Assembly (NCBI GenBank): GCA_019637155.1
Contig: JAHBWE010000009.1
Location: forward strand, 248,001 to 312,000
Direction: 5' to 3'
Source: Labilithrix sp.
GTDB lineage: Bacteria; Myxococcota_A; Polyangia; Polyangiales; Polyangiaceae
Length of the DNA: 64,000 bases
Under the pieces are notes generated by a model that saw only the letters and a program-made list of their open reading frames with translations, searched no databases and was not told where the DNA came from. Shown here one piece after another: positions 1-7,696 of this stretch. How positions within the stretch are numbered: position 1 is the first letter of the stretch; each line of letters starts with the position of its first letter. The translations under genes were made by a program, and so were the position numbers.

Positions 1-228
1 GGGCTCGACGATCATCAGGTGAACGTCGAGCGGCAGGCGCGTGACTTTACGGATCGATTTCACGACCGGTGGGCCGATCGTGATGTTCGGGACGAAGCGG
101 CCGTCCATCACGTCGACGTGGATCCAGTCGGCGCCGGCGTCCTCGACCGCGGCGATCTCCTCTCCGAGCCGGGCGAAGCTCGCCGACAGGATCGAGGGGG
201 CAACGAGGACGCGATCGCCGTGGCTCAT
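1..228 (-). CDS. rpe: Ribulose-phosphate 3-epimerase, N-terminal part (truncated by window edge)
   Basis: Reading the complement from the ATG at 226-228 gives 76 codons open to the window edge. The protein begins MSHGDRVLVAPSILSAS and continues with GADWIHVDVMDGRFVPNI and later DVHLMI. These are the family signatures: the APSILSAD-like first strand, the HxDxMDGxFVPN metal and phosphate-binding strand, and the DVHLM segment. The enzyme is a cytosolic TIM barrel that interconverts ribulose-5-phosphate and xylulose-5-phosphate in the pentose phosphate pathway. About two thirds of the usual 215-230 residues lie outside the window. The gene is divergent from the GNAT gene, with 30 bases between the start codons. 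Confidence 0.93.
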   Translation of the reverse strand, partial: MSHGDRVLVAPSILSASFARLGEEIAAVEDAGADWIHVDVMDGRFVPNITIGPPVVKSIRKVTRLPLDVHLMIVEP

Positions 229-258
229 CGGGCCGCGAAAGGCTATCAAGAAGTCGTC

Positions 259-720
259 ATGCAGGCGCGCAAGATCACGAAGGCCGACTTCGATCAGATC
301 GTCGAGGTCATCGATCGGTGGTGGGGCGGACCGATGGCCACCTTCGCGCATCCGATCTTCTTCTGGGAGCTCGGGGACAACGCGCTGGTGGTCGAAGAGG
401 ACGGGAAGCTCATCGGTTTCATCCTCGGCTTCCTCGTCTTCAAGACGCCGAAGACGGGCTACGTCCACCTCGTCGGCATCCATCCCGATCACCGGCGGCA
501 GGGCGTCGGTCGTCTCCTCTACGAGCAGTTCACCGCGCGCTGTCTCCAGCTCGGCTGCACGCGCATGAAGGCGATCACCACCGTCGCGAACGAGGGCTCG
601 CTCAAGTTCCACGAGGCGATGGGGTGGAAGCACGAAGAGCTGGAGGACTACGCCGGCAAGGGACGCAAGCGCATCGTGTTCACGAAAGAGCTGGTCGCGC
701 CCGGCACGCCGATGGCGTGA
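259..720 (+). CDS. GNAT family N-acetyltransferase
   Basis: 153-residue protein that fills one Gcn5-related acetyltransferase domain. Motif A is clear at about residues 72-90 (VGIHPDHRRQGVGRLLYE), with the R-R-Q-G-V-G pyrophosphate loop for acetyl-CoA at 79-84. A later NEGSLKFHEAMGW segment is the usual motif B. The ATG at 259 is chosen because the reading frame upstream of it overlaps the divergent rpe gene and shows no protein-like character. The substrate (small molecule or protein amine) cannot be told from sequence. It is followed after 40 bases by the cyclic-nucleotide-binding gene on the same strand, so the two may be co-transcribed. Confidence 0.85.
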   Translation: MQARKITKADFDQIVEVIDRWWGGPMATFAHPIFFWELGDNALVVEEDGKLIGFILGFLVFKTPKTGYVHLVGIHPDHRRQGVGRLLYEQFTARCLQLGCTRMKAITTVANEGSLKFHEAMGWKHEELEDYAGKGRKRIVFTKELVAPGTPMA

Positions 721-760
721 GCTTTACAAGCTCCGCGAAGAGCGCGAAGGTCACAGGCAA

Positions 761-1288
761 ATGTCTTCCGTGAAGATCCCGGCCGCCGATCCGAAGGTCA
801 CGCCTGCGCAGCTCCGCGAGGTCGGCCTGTTCGGCGCGCTCTCCGACGACTTCCTCGAGCACCTGGCCGGCACGCTCTCGGTCCAGCGCTACACGGTCGG
901 CGACGTGATCTTCCGCGAGGGCGATCCCGCGCGCGAGATGTACGTGGTGCTCGACGGCGAGATCGAGGTGTTGAAGAAGAGCCGCCGCGGACGCGAGACG
1001 CGGGTGGCGATCCTCGGCCCGAACGACTGCTTCGGCGAGATGTCGATCATCGACATGCAGCCGCGGTCCGCGACGGTGCGCGCGGTCGGCTCGTCGCGCC
1101 TCCTCCGCATCTCCACCGAGGAGATGGACGCGCTCTACCGTCACGACCTCAAGAGCTACACCCTCATCGTGCTCAACATCGCGCGCGATCTCTCGCGGCG
1201 CCTCCGCGTCGCGGACGGCCTCCTCGCCGACTTCACGATGAACGTGCTCGACGAGTACGCGACGTCCGCCTCGGGCAAGGCGTCTTAG
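761..1288 (+). CDS. Stand-alone cyclic nucleotide-binding domain protein
   Basis: 175 residues made almost wholly of one Crp-type cyclic-nucleotide-binding beta-roll (about 20-140) and a short helical tail. No helix-turn-helix follows, so this is a sensor or adaptor rather than a Crp-like DNA-binding regulator. The phosphate-binding cassette is intact at 91-107 (FGEMSIIDMQPRSATVR). It has the Glu that contacts the ribose and the Arg that contacts the cyclic phosphate, so nucleotide binding is plausible. Such solo domains are common in myxobacteria. The partner is unknown. The gene converges on a lipoprotein gene whose stop overlaps its own by four bases. Confidence 0.85.
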   Translation: MSSVKIPAADPKVTPAQLREVGLFGALSDDFLEHLAGTLSVQRYTVGDVIFREGDPAREMYVVLDGEIEVLKKSRRGRETRVAILGPNDCFGEMSIIDMQPRSATVRAVGSSRLLRISTEEMDALYRHDLKSYTLIVLNIARDLSRRLRVADGLLADFTMNVLDEYATSASGKAS

Positions 1289-1611
1289 TTTTCGTCTTCG
1301 TTACCCGCGTCGCCGGCGTCGGCTTCGGCGTCGCCCGCGTCCGCTCCGCCGTCCGTGCCGCCGTCTTCGTCGGCGACGTTCGGCGGCTCGCCGTCGGGGG
1401 ACCCGGCCGCTCCGTCGCGGAACGAGTCTTCGGTCTGCGCTCCGCTGTCCATCGTCGGCGGCGGCGCGAAGACGCCTCCGTCGGCGAGAGCGGAAGGCTC
1501 CTGCGGCGGGAGCGGCTGCGGGTTCAGCGGATCGATCACGCACGCGACGAGCCCGCCGCCGATGAGGAGCGACGCGCCGAGGCGGAAGCGAGCGCTGCGG
1601 GAGAGCTTCAC
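1285..1611 (-). CDS. Small Asp/Ala-rich lipoprotein with NPQPLPP motif (paralogue B)
   Basis: 108-residue secreted lipoprotein read from a GTG at 1609-1611. Residues after the start form a short basic-hydrophobic signal (KLSRSARFRLGASLLIGGG) ending in a lipobox LVAC. The mature part starts CVIDPLNPQPLPP and is then low-complexity, rich in Asp, Gly, Ala and Glu, as is typical of myxobacterial surface lipoproteins. The GTG overlaps the TGA of the upstream lipoprotein gene (GTGA), which implies translational coupling. The shared NPQPLPP block makes it a paralogue of that neighbour. The function is unknown. The start is supported by the overlap and the signal peptide. Confidence 0.7.
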   Translation of the reverse strand: MKLSRSARFRLGASLLIGGGLVACVIDPLNPQPLPPQEPSALADGGVFAPPPTMDSGAQTEDSFRDGAAGSPDGEPPNVADEDGGTDGGADAGDAEADAGDAGNEDEN

Positions 1612-1877
1612 TCCGGCCCCGCGTCGGCGTCCGCTCCTGCGTCCGGATCGGCGCTCGCGTCGCCCGGCGCGGCGGCGACGCCGGAGGAGCTCGTGCTTCC
1701 GCCGAAGCCGCTCGAGGAGGAGCCGCTGGCCGTCTCGGGATCGCGCTGATCGTCGTCGTCGTCTCCGGTGACGGGCGGGAGCGGCTGCGGGTTCAGCTCG
1801 CCGCTGCACGCCACGACGGCGGCGCCGCCGATGGCAGCGAGGAGGGCGAGGTGGACGAGGCGACGGCGGACGAGCAC
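1608..1877 (-). CDS. Small lipoprotein with NPQPLPP motif (paralogue A)
   Basis: 89 residues from the GTG at 1875-1877, which directly precedes the signal peptide (VRRRLVHLALLAAIGGAAVV) and the lipobox VVAC. The mature sequence begins CSGELNPQPLPP, then a run of Asp, Ser/Gly-rich spacer and an Asp/Ala-rich tail. It is first in a two-gene unit with the overlapping paralogue. Identical NPQPLPP blocks at the same distance from the lipidated cysteine suggest a duplicated pair with a conserved N-terminal site. The start lies 130 bases from the divergent ABC ATPase gene, leaving room for two promoters. Function unknown. Confidence 0.7.
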   Translation of the reverse strand: MLVRRRLVHLALLAAIGGAAVVACSGELNPQPLPPVTGDDDDDQRDPETASGSSSSGFGGSTSSSGVAAAPGDASADPDAGADADAGPE

Positions 1878-2006
1878 GAGCGGACTAATAGCAGCGAGCG
1901 TACCAGGCGCGACGCTGCGTGGAAAATCACGACGGTGCGGGGCCACGGTCGCGCTCGTACCCTGACAGCTTGCGAGCGGGTGGCTCACGTTGGCACAATC
2001 GCCGCG

Positions 2007-2696
2007 ATGACCCAGGAGATCGCGGTCCGCGTCGAGGACGTGGTGAAGAGGGTCAAGGACGGCTCCGAGCGGCGCACCGTCATCGACGGCGTCAGCTTCG
2101 AGATCGGTCGTGGCGAGCTCGTCGTCGTCCGCGGGCCCTCGGGGAGCGGGAAGACGACGCTGCTCGCGCTCGTCGGCGCGATGCTCTCGCCGACGAGCGG
2201 CGAGGTGCACATCGACGGCGAGCCGACGTCGCGCCTGCGCGAGGCGCACCGCGCGGAGATCCGGCGGCGGAAGGTGGGCTTCTTGTTCCAGGACCTCCAG
2301 CTCCTCGACGGCCTCACCGCGCTCGCGAACGTGCTCCTCCCGCGCGTGCCCGACGGCGTGACCGCCGACGACGAGAAGCGCGCGCGCACGCTCCTCGAGC
2401 AACGAGGCCTCGGCGCGCTCGCGGGCTCGAAGGCGAAGGGGCTCTCCGGCGGCGAGCGCCAGCGCGTCGCGCTCTGTCGCGCCCTCCTCGTCGATCCGAA
2501 GCTCCTCGTCCTCGACGAGCCGACCGCGCACCTCGACGACGCGCACGCGAAGACGATCGCGGAGGACCTCGCCGCGCTGGCGAAGGACGGCCGCGCGCTC
2601 CTCGTCGCGACGCACGACGCGCGCATCACCGCCGGCATGCCGGCCGGCGCGCGCGTCCGCGTGCTAGACCTCGTGGCAGGGAAGCTGAGCGCATGA
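2007..2696 (+). CDS. ABC transporter ATP-binding protein, LolD-like
   Basis: 229-residue ATPase with all ABC motifs in order: Walker A GPSGSGKT (43-50), a Q-loop in FLFQDL, signature LSGGERQR (146-153), Walker B LLVLDEPTAHLD, and the switch His in VATHDA. The size and the short loop pattern fit the LolD/MacB-type subfamily, which energises membrane proteins that act on lipoproteins or the cell envelope. The stop overlaps the ATG of the next gene (ATGA), so it is translationally coupled to the membrane protein. The context with a NosL-type lipoprotein recalls NosF of nosDFYL systems, but no NosD or NosZ is in the window. The exact substrate is therefore open. Confidence 0.85.
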   Translation: MTQEIAVRVEDVVKRVKDGSERRTVIDGVSFEIGRGELVVVRGPSGSGKTTLLALVGAMLSPTSGEVHIDGEPTSRLREAHRAEIRRRKVGFLFQDLQLLDGLTALANVLLPRVPDGVTADDEKRARTLLEQRGLGALAGSKAKGLSGGERQRVALCRALLVDPKLLVLDEPTAHLDDAHAKTIAEDLAALAKDGRALLVATHDARITAGMPAGARVRVLDLVAGKLSA

Positions 2697-3715
2697 CGAA
2701 CCTCCTCGAGCCGTGGGTCCTCGTGCGGTTGGCGGCCGGCGTCGTCGCGTTCGCGTTGTTCGCGCGCGCGGCGGTCACGGCGCAGCGGGTGCTTCGTTAC
2801 TTCGACGTGCGTCGCGCGACGGAGGGGCAGCTCGCGCTCGAGAAGCGGGTGGAGCTCGCGGCGACGTTCGCGCGTGTCGCGGCCGTCGTGCAGGTCGCGG
2901 CGCTCGCGCTCACCGCGCTCTCGGCGGACCGCTTGAGCCGCGGCGTCCGCGGCGCGATGTGCGCGTACGGCGTCTTCGCGGCCCACGAATGGGGCTTCCG
3001 CGCGCTCGCGATCACGGGCGGCGTCGCGCTCGCGGCGGGGATCGTCACGCAGCTCTACGCCTTCGACGCGCGGGTGCGAACGCTCGACCTCGCGCGCCCG
3101 CTCGCGATCGCGACCTGCGTGATGGCGCCGCTCTCCGCCGTCGATCTCCTCGCGACCGGCAAGTTCCTCCTCGGGCTCGACCTCAGCGTGGTCGCGTCGT
3201 GCTGCTCGGTGCAGCTCGATCCCGTCGCCGCGACGGGAGAGACGTTCGCGACGGGCCCGCGCGTGCTCCTGACCGCGATCGCGTGCGGCGGTACCGTGCT
3301 CTCGATCGCGGCGGCGCTCCTCGCCGCGCGCGCGCCCTCCCGCCGCGCGGTCCTCGCGGCGGGGGCGCTCTCGGTGGTGACGTTGCCGGCGGCGCTCGCG
3401 GCGTCGGTGCTCGAGGTCGCGCCGCACGCGTTCGAGGTGCCGTCGCACGTCTGTCCGTTCTGCCTCCTCCGCATGGACGTCTTCGCGCTCGGCTATCCGC
3501 TCTACGGCGCGCTCTTCCTCGCGACGGCGTGGGGGGGCGGCGCGGCGGTGAGCGCGCTCCTCGCGCGCGGGGGGGCGGCGACGACGGCGCTCGGCGCGTT
3601 CGCGTCGCGGCGGCTCCGCTTGGGCGCCGCGGCGTGGGCGTGCGCGCTCGCGCTCGGCGCGTTCCCGGTCGTGCGCTTCGCCGTCGTCGGCAACGGAGCG
3701 TCGCTGTTCCCATGA
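2693..3715 (+). CDS. Polytopic membrane protein of ABC/NosL operon with CPFC motif
   Basis: 340 residues with about seven to nine hydrophobic segments, beginning MTNLLEPWVLVRLAAG. A conserved-looking CPFCLLRMDVFALGYPLY segment lies near the C-terminal third, and a cysteine pair (ASCCSVQLD) lies mid-protein. It overlaps the ABC ATPase stop by ATGA and the following nosL-like ATG by ATGA, so three proteins are made from one coupled message. I do not recognise the family. A membrane component that works with the ATPase and handles copper or thiols together with NosL is an inference from position and the Cys motifs. It lacks the FtsX-like layout of LolC/E. Confidence 0.7.
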   Translation: MTNLLEPWVLVRLAAGVVAFALFARAAVTAQRVLRYFDVRRATEGQLALEKRVELAATFARVAAVVQVAALALTALSADRLSRGVRGAMCAYGVFAAHEWGFRALAITGGVALAAGIVTQLYAFDARVRTLDLARPLAIATCVMAPLSAVDLLATGKFLLGLDLSVVASCCSVQLDPVAATGETFATGPRVLLTAIACGGTVLSIAAALLAARAPSRRAVLAAGALSVVTLPAALAASVLEVAPHAFEVPSHVCPFCLLRMDVFALGYPLYGALFLATAWGGGAAVSALLARGGAATTALGAFASRRLRLGAAAWACALALGAFPVVRFAVVGNGASLFP

Positions 3716-4140
3716 AGCGAAGGGCCTTCGTTCACGCGTGTCTCGTCGGCGGCCTCGCGCTCGCGTGCAAGAAGCCGGCGGCGGAGGAGCGGTGCAAGCA
3801 CTGCGGGATGAAGATCGATCCGGGGAGCGCGTGGACCGCGAAGCTCGTGCTCGCGGACGGGACGCTCGTGCCGTTCGATACGCCGCGCTGCGCGTTCACG
3901 TCCTGGCGCAGCGGCAAGACGCCGGCGAAGGACCTCCGCGTGCAGGAGTATTACGACCGCACGTGGCGCGAAGCGGGCGAGGTCACCTTCATGATCGGCG
4001 GTGACGTCCTCGGGCCGATGGGCCCCGACCTCGTGCCGGTCGCCACGCCTCTGAAGCTGAAGTTCATTCAGGACCACGGCGCGGACCGCGGCGTGAGCGC
4101 CGACGAAGTGACGCCCGAGGTCCTCGCGTCCATCAAGTAG
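3712..4140 (+). CDS. nosL: NosL-like copper-binding lipoprotein
   Basis: 142-residue lipoprotein: basic start MKRRAFVHACLVGGLALAC with the lipobox cysteine at 19. The NosL signature CKHCGMKI follows at 28-35, and DTPRCAFTSW matches the family's second conserved block. NosL proteins bind Cu(I) through the CxxCGM region and deliver it to the CuZ site of nitrous oxide reductase. Stand-alone homologues occur without NosZ. The gene is translationally coupled to the membrane protein before it. No nosZ or denitrification gene is seen nearby, so a general periplasmic copper-transfer role is possible. Confidence 0.85.
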   Translation: MKRRAFVHACLVGGLALACKKPAAEERCKHCGMKIDPGSAWTAKLVLADGTLVPFDTPRCAFTSWRSGKTPAKDLRVQEYYDRTWREAGEVTFMIGGDVLGPMGPDLVPVATPLKLKFIQDHGADRGVSADEVTPEVLASIK

Positions 4141-4258
4141 CTTCCGTCGGCAACGCGCGTGGCAACCGCTCGTGCCGGTGCCGAAAGCTCGCACCAACCG
4201 ACTCATCTCGAGCGCACCATCGCTTGCAGTCTGCACGACACGCGGTAGTGTCCGAACG

Positions 4259-4546
4259 ATGGAACCTGGTGGGGAGCCGAGGCCGTCACGTATCGATCTT
4301 CCGCCGCGCCTCCGGCGCACGCTCGAGCTCGTCTACGGCGTGCAGGGCGTGACCGCGGCGCGCGTCTGGCACTGGCCGGGCCGCGTCTCGGTCGGCATTC
4401 GTCCGGGCGCGTTCGCGTCCCCGTCGGAGCTCCTCGATCGCGTCGAGCGCGCCGTCGCCGGCCTGCGCGAGCCCGAGGAGACCTGGGACTTCGGCCTGCT
4501 CGAGATGGCGGAAGACACGACGCCCGCCACAATCAGCCACGCCTGA
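4259..4546 (+). CDS. Small conserved-looking protein of unknown function
   Basis: 95 residues from the ATG at 4259, opening MEPGGEPRPSRIDLPPRL. The sequence has no signal peptide or membrane segment. It reads as a compact alpha/beta domain with patterns like GVTAARVWHWPGRVSVGIR and a C-terminal LLDRVERAVAGLREP helix. The 118 bases upstream are free of genes and could hold its promoter. It runs toward cdnL on the opposite strand with an 81-base gap. I do not recognise the family. Third-position GC bias supports it as a real gene. Confidence 0.6.
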   Translation: MEPGGEPRPSRIDLPPRLRRTLELVYGVQGVTAARVWHWPGRVSVGIRPGAFASPSELLDRVERAVAGLREPEETWDFGLLEMAEDTTPATISHA

Positions 4547-4627
4547 GGCGCGCCCGAGCCTGAAGGCGCGGAGACAGGGCTCGCTTTCGCGCGCGTCGCT
4601 TCGTTCGAAGGTCAGCTCGTTCGAGGG

Positions 4628-5134
4628 TCAGTTCGAGACGAAGATCGCTTCGATCTCGTTCTTGACCTGCTCTTCGGTCTGCTCGCGCGCGATCGCGATT
4701 TCTTTCACGATCAGCGTGCGGGCGGTGTCGAGCATGCGGCGTTCGCCGAACGAGAGCTGCTTGTCCGTCTTGAGGCGGTAGAGGTCGCGGAGGACCTCGG
4801 CCACGTCGTAGATGGAGCCGGTCTTGATCTTGTCCATGAAGCCGCGGTAGCGGCGGTTCCAGGTCTGGTTGTCGAACGCGATCGTGCGTTCCTTCAGGAT
4901 GTCGAAGATCTCGCGGATCTCCTGCTCACTGATGACCTGGCGCAGGCCGACGGCGCTGGCGTTCGTCACCGGGACCATGATCTTCCGGTCCGTGTCCATG
5001 ATGCGGAGGACGTAGAAGCGCTGGCGCGTGCCGCCGATGTCTTTCTCTTCGATCTTGATGACTTCGGCCACGCCTTGAGCGGGATAAACAGCCTTGTCTC
5101 CGACCTTGAACTTCAACTCCGCGTCAGCGGGCAT
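4628..5134 (-). CDS. cdnL: CarD/CdnL family RNA polymerase-binding regulator
   Basis: 168 residues, close to the length of myxobacterial CdnL. The N-terminal half is the CarD/RID domain (FKVGDKAVYPAQGVAEV and the FYVLRIMDTDRKIMVPV strand set) that binds the RNA polymerase beta subunit. The C-terminal half is helical with NQTWNRRYRGFMDKI and the SFGERRMLDTAR helix, which contacts DNA next to the -10 element. CdnL stabilises open complexes at rRNA and other major promoters and is essential in Myxococcus. The ATG at 5132-5134 is preceded on the complement by AAGGAGACGCG, a good Shine-Dalgarno at correct spacing. It lacks the HMGA-like tail of CarD, so CdnL is the better name. Confidence 0.92.
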   Translation of the reverse strand: MPADAELKFKVGDKAVYPAQGVAEVIKIEEKDIGGTRQRFYVLRIMDTDRKIMVPVTNASAVGLRQVISEQEIREIFDILKERTIAFDNQTWNRRYRGFMDKIKTGSIYDVAEVLRDLYRLKTDKQLSFGERRMLDTARTLIVKEIAIAREQTEEQVKNEIEAIFVSN

Positions 5135-5239
5135 CGCGTCTCCTTCGTCTCGCGCCGCCCTTGGCGGACCGCGACGACCGGCGTCCAAGAACGACGCGGG
5201 CACAACTTCAGGCGGCCCGTACTTTAGTTCCGTGGCCGC

Positions 5240-6178
5240 CTACGTGTCAATGCGCGAGGCGCGCACGAGCTCTTCCGCCAGGCCCCAGCGGACGCCGCGA
5301 TCGGAGATCGTGACCGCGTCGGCGCCGGCGTGCTCGAGGTAGGCGAGCGCGACGAGGCCTCCCGCGACGATGACGTCGGCGCGCTTCGGCTCGAGCCCCG
5401 GAAGCCGCGCGCGCTCCGCGAGCGGGACACGCGCGAGCTCGGCGACGACGCGCTCGATCTCCGAGACCGACAGCGTGAGCCCGTGGACGCGCGCGCCGTC
5501 GTAGGCCGACATCTCGAGCGACACCGCCGCGAGCGTGGTCATCGTCCCGGCGATGCCGACGGGAGGCACGTCGCTCGCGAACGCGGGCACGCCGGCGAAC
5601 GCCGCCCGCGCCGCGGCGCGCACGGCGTCGAGCTCGGCCGGCGAGGGCGGGTCCCCGCTCACGTGCCGCTCCGTCAGCCGGACGCTGCCGACGTCGTAGC
5701 TGTGCGCGTAGAGGAGCGCCGTCGATCCGCGCTCTCCGTGCACGATCTCGGTGCTCCCGCCGCCGATGTCGAACACGCGCACCTTCGTCCCCGCGGCGAT
5801 GGCGCCGAGGCCGCTCAGCGCGCCGGCGAACGTGAGGCGAGCTTCTTCGTCGCCCGAGATCGTCCGCGCCTCGACCCCGAGCCGCGCCTTCACGTGCGCG
5901 CGCACCTCTTCGCCCCCGCCGGCGTCGCGCATCGCGCTCGTCCCGACGACGTCGACCCGCGTCGCCCCCGCCTTCTCGATCACGTCCGCGTACGCATCGA
6001 GGGCCGCGTTCGTCCGCGCGATCGCCTCCGGCGCGAGCCGCCGCGTCTTGTCGACGCCCTGCCCGAGGCGCGTGATCGTCGCGCGCTCCTCCACCGCGAC
6101 GAGCTGCCCGTCCGCTCCACGCTCCGCGACGAGCAAGAGCACCGTGTTCGTCCCAATGTCGACGCTCGCGACGCGCAT
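5240..6178 (-). CDS. Ppx/GppA family phosphatase (exopolyphosphatase-like)
   Basis: 312 residues from the ATG at 6176-6178 (MRVASVDIGTNTVLLLVAE). This start puts the sugar-kinase/Hsp70-type phosphate-1 loop (DIGTNT) at its usual place. The phosphate-2 loop is DIGGGSTEI and the adenosine-type motif is GIAGTMTTLA. The length equals the two ASKHA lobes without the HD-like C-terminal domain of E. coli Ppx and GppA, so it is the short form common outside gamma-proteobacteria. Expected reaction: release of phosphate from polyphosphate or from pppGpp. It is separated from the OmpA-family gene by a family-A repeat. Confidence 0.88.
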   Translation of the reverse strand: MRVASVDIGTNTVLLLVAERGADGQLVAVEERATITRLGQGVDKTRRLAPEAIARTNAALDAYADVIEKAGATRVDVVGTSAMRDAGGGEEVRAHVKARLGVEARTISGDEEARLTFAGALSGLGAIAAGTKVRVFDIGGGSTEIVHGERGSTALLYAHSYDVGSVRLTERHVSGDPPSPAELDAVRAAARAAFAGVPAFASDVPPVGIAGTMTTLAAVSLEMSAYDGARVHGLTLSVSEIERVVAELARVPLAERARLPGLEPKRADVIVAGGLVALAYLEHAGADAVTISDRGVRWGLAEELVRASRIDT

Positions 6179-6288
6179 CCCGCCGCGATGTTCGCTCACC
6201 CCCAAGAGCTTCTCAAGTTGCTCAACGCCCACCGGCCTCCGACTTCACCGATCGAGCGCTCGCGGCAGGCACTCGCGAGCCACCCCCG

Positions 6289-6397
6289 GAAGGGGCCCCA
6301 GAAGCGGCCGCGAAAGCGGTCGCGAAGCGACCCTCGCGCACCGCGCGAGGGCCGTGTCTGGGGTGGGGGTGTCGGGGGCAAAGCCCCCGACGTTGAA
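6289..6397. repeat. Dispersed GC-rich repeat, family A, copy A1
   Basis: The block holds GGGGCCCCAGAAGCGGCCG, then GAGGGCCGTGTCTGGGG, GTGGGGGTGTCGGGGGC, AAA and GCCCCCGACGTTGA. The same words in the same order (complemented) make up the units at 61.2-61.95 kb and the copy at 20.6 kb. The last part is a perfect hairpin, GTCGGGGGC-AAA-GCCCCCGAC, with no T-run. It lies between the OmpA-family stop and the ppx-like start, so it may also shape the mRNA end. No transposase is associated. Confidence 0.8.
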
Positions 6398-6405
6398 AGC
6401 CCTCC

Positions 6406-7239
6406 CTACTTGATGTTGCCGAGGTTCAGCATCTCCTCGACGTTCGGCTGAACGACGAGCTCGACGCGGCGGTTCTTCGCCATGTCGTCCTTCGTCTGCG
6501 ACTCGACCGAGCCCGCGATGGGGTCGAACTCGCCGTAGCCGACGGGGGCCCAGCGCTTCGGGTTGAGTCCGCCGCCGTTGACGTCGCCCTTCTTCTTCGG
6601 GTCCGCCTTGTGCTCGTCGACGAGGAACAGGTTGACCTGGCGCGCGCGCATCAGCGAGAGGCCCCAGTTGTCCTTGAACTGTCCGCCCGTCGGGTACTTC
6701 GCGTTGTCGGTGTGGCCGGCGACGAGGAAGTAGCGGTTGTTGAGGTCCTTGTCGGAGCGAATGACCTCCGCGACCTGGCTGAGGACTTCCTTGCCCTGCG
6801 GCTTCAGCTCGTCCTTGCCGGAGTCGAAGAGGATGTCGCCCGGGAGCTGGACGACGAGGCGGTTGTTGCGCGGCACGACCTTGACGCCGACGTTATTGAG
6901 CTTGTCGAGCTTCGAGCGAAGCTCGCGGAAGCGCTGCTCGATGATGGCGAGCTGGTCGGCGCGCTGCTTGTACTCGGCGAGCGCCTGCTTCAACTTGTCC
7001 ATCTCGGCCTGCGACGAGAGGCCGGCCTGACGCGCCTGCTCCTTCAGCTTCTCGATCTGGTTCTGCGCGTCCGAGTACTTCGCCTGATCGTCCGCGATCT
7101 GCGCCTTCGCGGCCTTCATGTCGGCCGAGAGCTTGTCGATCTCGCGCTGCTTCGCCGCCATCTCTTCGTCGGTGTGGCCGCAGCCGGCGATCGCGAGGGC
7201 CATGGCGACAGCGCCCGACCAAACCATGAACTTCCGCAT
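6406..7239 (-). CDS. OmpA-family peptidoglycan-binding lipoprotein with coiled coil
   Basis: 277 residues. The ATG at 7237-7239 is chosen because AGGAG sits six bases before it. An in-frame ATG two codons upstream touches the same AGGAG and has no spacing. The signal peptide ends in the lipobox AIAGC. A long coiled coil follows (about residues 25-110, Lys/Glu/Gln-rich heptads). The C-terminal OmpA/MotB domain has VAGHTDN, the peptidoglycan-binding TD loop, then NWGLSLMRARQVNLFLV and NRRVELVV. It probably tethers the outer membrane to peptidoglycan, with the coiled coil spanning the periplasm. The mRNA would end in repeat A1. Confidence 0.88.
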   Translation of the reverse strand: MRKFMVWSGAVAMALAIAGCGHTDEEMAAKQREIDKLSADMKAAKAQIADDQAKYSDAQNQIEKLKEQARQAGLSSQAEMDKLKQALAEYKQRADQLAIIEQRFRELRSKLDKLNNVGVKVVPRNNRLVVQLPGDILFDSGKDELKPQGKEVLSQVAEVIRSDKDLNNRYFLVAGHTDNAKYPTGGQFKDNWGLSLMRARQVNLFLVDEHKADPKKKGDVNGGGLNPKRWAPVGYGEFDPIAGSVESQTKDDMAKNRRVELVVQPNVEEMLNLGNIK

Positions 7240-7667
7240 GCTCATCTCCTGTCCTGTGAACGGGCTCGTCGCGTCGATGATCGTCGCCCGAAACTCCGGC
7301 GAAGCTACCGAGCGGAAGGCACGTGCGTCAACGGCCGGTCGTCCTGGTCTCGTGCACCGCACTCACGCGTGATGCGATCGCGATCGCGCATCACCACGCA
7401 CGAGCGAGGCGATCAAAAAAAAAATTTTTTCGCGAAGGCGCGATCTGCCCACATTCCAGGGCGATCCGTGATGCCTCGACGCGATTCCAGAATATTTATC
7501 AATTCAGGAACCAACCGACATTGCGACGAAACGCCTGAAATTTAGCCATGAGTGGGCGCATGACCCGAATCGCTTGAATCGTCAAGGTCTACCTCGCGAG
7601 GAGCAAATGCCGCCGCTCCAACCACCGGAGCGCTTGCTCAGCCTGCTCACTCGTCAAGTTTTTTTGT
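7240..7667. other. Non-coding region upstream of the H1-like gene, AT-rich for this genome
   Basis: No reading frame here looks protein-like. The stretch holds an imperfect palindrome at 7369-7394 (arms GTGATGCG and CGCATCAC), an A10-T6 tract at 7415-7430, and a markedly A/T-rich patch around 7490-7560. It separates the divergently transcribed OmpA-family gene and the H1-like gene and presumably carries control sites for both. An unannotated small RNA is possible but I cannot support one. Confidence 0.6.
7415..7430. other. A10-T6 tract
   Basis: Ten A residues followed directly by six T residues, in a genome where such runs are very rare. A-tract/T-tract junctions stiffen or bend DNA and exclude many proteins. 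Its place about 240 bases before the H1-like promoter suggests an architectural or regulatory role, but that is inference only. Confidence 0.5.
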
Positions 7668-7696
7668 TTGACATGTAACGTAGGTGACCATATACG
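7668..7696 (+). promoter_or_regulatory. Sigma-70-type promoter of the H1-like gene
   Basis: TTGACA at 7668-7673 and TATACG at 7691-7696 are separated by exactly 17 bases and lie 34 bases before the start codon. This is the closest match to a vegetative promoter that I saw in the window. The -10 box lies between the arms of an inverted repeat (7682-7711). Confidence 0.65.

Noticed and set aside
3712..4140. Evidence for denitrification
   Set aside because: A NosL-like protein alone does not show it; no nosZ or other reductase gene is in the window.
7323..7538. Small plus-strand open frame upstream of the H1-like gene
   Set aside because: Poor ribosome site, no codon bias, and it crosses the A10-T6 tract as KKKFF; not protein-like.
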